Shown: positions 63,370 to 64,000 of the stretch, piece after piece
How the letters are laid out: each line of letters starts with the position of its first letter
Position numbering within the stretch: position 1 is the stretch's first letter
Assembly (NCBI GenBank): GCA_017480185.1
Contig: JAFVBC010000011.1
Span: 1 to 64,000, forward strand
Direction: 5' to 3'
Length of the DNA stretch: 64,000 bases
Origin: Bacteroidales bacterium
GTDB lineage: Bacteria; Bacteroidota; Bacteroidia; Bacteroidales; P3
The notes under the pieces: generated by a model
Databases searched by the model: none
What the model was told of the DNA's origin: nothing
The model's input: the letters and a program-made list of their open reading frames with translations, nothing else
Program-made: the position numbers and the translations under genes

Positions 63370-64000
63370 ATGAAGAAATCATTAAAAGCTTCAGTTGCAT
63401 TTATTGCAATCTTTGCCTGTGTCGTGGCAAATGTGAATGCACAGTCTTTCACCGATACAGCCACCAACGGTATTCCTCTGATCTATACCGTGAACGGATC
63501 TGGTACTGTGTCCTTGACAGGCCATGGATTGTCATGCAGCGGAGCATTGATCATACCGGATAGTGTTTCGTATAATGGCTTTTCATACAACGTCATCCGC
63601 ATCGGGAATAGTGCCTTCGATGGCTGTAGCGGACTGACCTCCGTCACCATCCCCAACTCGGTCAGCAGCATCGAAGAATTTGCCTTCAGACGCTGCAGCG
63701 GCCTGACGTCGGTCGTGTTCAATGCTACAAACTGCACCTATACGGGAACAGGCGACCCTGTATTTGTAGGCTGTACAAACCTTGTAACACTGACTATCGG
63801 TGATAATGTAACAAATATTCCAGACCACGCATTCGAATACTGCAGCGGCCTGACCTCGGTCACCATCCCCAACTCAGTCACCAGCATCGGAGAACTTGCC
63901 TTCGGAGACTGCAGCGGCCTGACCTCTGTCACCATCCCCAACTCGGTCACCAGTATCGGAAGATATGCCTTCTCTGGCTGCAGCGGCATGACCTCTGTCA
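63370..64000 (+). CDS. BspA-like leucine-rich-repeat surface protein, 5' part
   Basis: The frame starts with a signal peptide (MKKSLKASVAFIAIFACVVA, cleavage near NVNAQ) and runs open to the window end. From about residue 75 it consists of LRR_5 repeats of 23 residues (CSGLTSVTIPNSVTSIGELAF type). In DNA these are near-identical 69-base direct repeats (63841, 63910 and 63979). Such proteins are surface adhesins in oral and gut Bacteroidota, often with a T9SS domain at the missing C-terminus. The repeat identity invites recombination and length change. Confidence 0.88.
   Translation, partial: MKKSLKASVAFIAIFACVVANVNAQSFTDTATNGIPLIYTVNGSGTVSLTGHGLSCSGALIIPDSVSYNGFSYNVIRIGNSAFDGCSGLTSVTIPNSVSSIEEFAFRRCSGLTSVVFNATNCTYTGTGDPVFVGCTNLVTLTIGDNVTNIPDHAFEYCSGLTSVTIPNSVTSIGELAFGDCSGLTSVTIPNSVTSIGRYAFSGCSGMTSV

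Overview
The window looks like chromosome of a Bacteroidales bacterium (phylum Bacteroidota), most likely a host-associated one. Four things point there. Bacteroidota -7 promoters of the form TAnnTTTG, usually without Shine-Dalgarno sites, precede many genes. Type IX secretion (T9SS) parts (PorE-like, GldD) occur together with secreted proteins carrying type A and type B T9SS C-terminal domains. There are several Bacteroidota-typical families (DUF4290, DUF4292, S46 dipeptidyl-peptidase, BspA-like leucine-rich repeats). The housekeeping proteins (RibBA, MurA, SecG, enolase) also fit. No species can be named from the sequence alone.

Layout. Bases 1-4479: a repeat-like T9SS cargo protein, ApbE, a YicC-type RNase and a long gene-free stretch holding a heptamer array. 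Bases 4480-13443: a large T9SS cargo protein on the minus strand, a four-gene operon (TPR lipoprotein, DUF4292-like lipoprotein, LolA-like protein, TadA), rubredoxin, a nucleotidyltransferase, a THUMP-like methyltransferase and rpmH. Bases 13693-25017: a TPR protein, SecG and a RecD-like helicase, then a compact run PorE-MiaA-flotillin-TrmH-ThiL-Pcm, a core-less methyltransferase relic and GldD. Bases 25382-38895: an antiporter, an S41 protease, an O-antigen ligase-like protein, an M16 protease, a VWA-like membrane protein, a flippase, a Na/Pi transporter and YifB. Bases 38900-42376, minus strand: FecE/FecD-type ABC genes, DapB, two alanine tRNAs and PrsW. Bases 42593-52713, minus strand: a nine-gene run from RibBA to a TIGR01212 radical SAM protein. 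Bases 52851-57580: an outer-membrane barrel, an SMR exporter, an Asp/Glu-type S46 peptidase and enolase.

From about 57.9 kb the character changes to an accessory island. It holds a truncated BspA-like gene behind a C9 tract, a reading frame split by an amber codon, an AAA/DUF4143 ATPase, a serine invertase gene broken by an apparent 86-base insertion and flanked by 17-base inverted repeats, a candidate structured RNA, an unknown gene, and the start of a second BspA-like gene that runs off the window.

The most unusual signal is a dispersed family of intergenic elements built from 11-base units with a shared A(C/G)TTGAT core. They repeat at exact 11-base (about one helical turn) spacing and are often arranged as large palindromes. 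Five copies are visible (about 1-42, 25189-25300, 35402-35456, 42502-42583, 57700-57852). I do not recognise this family.
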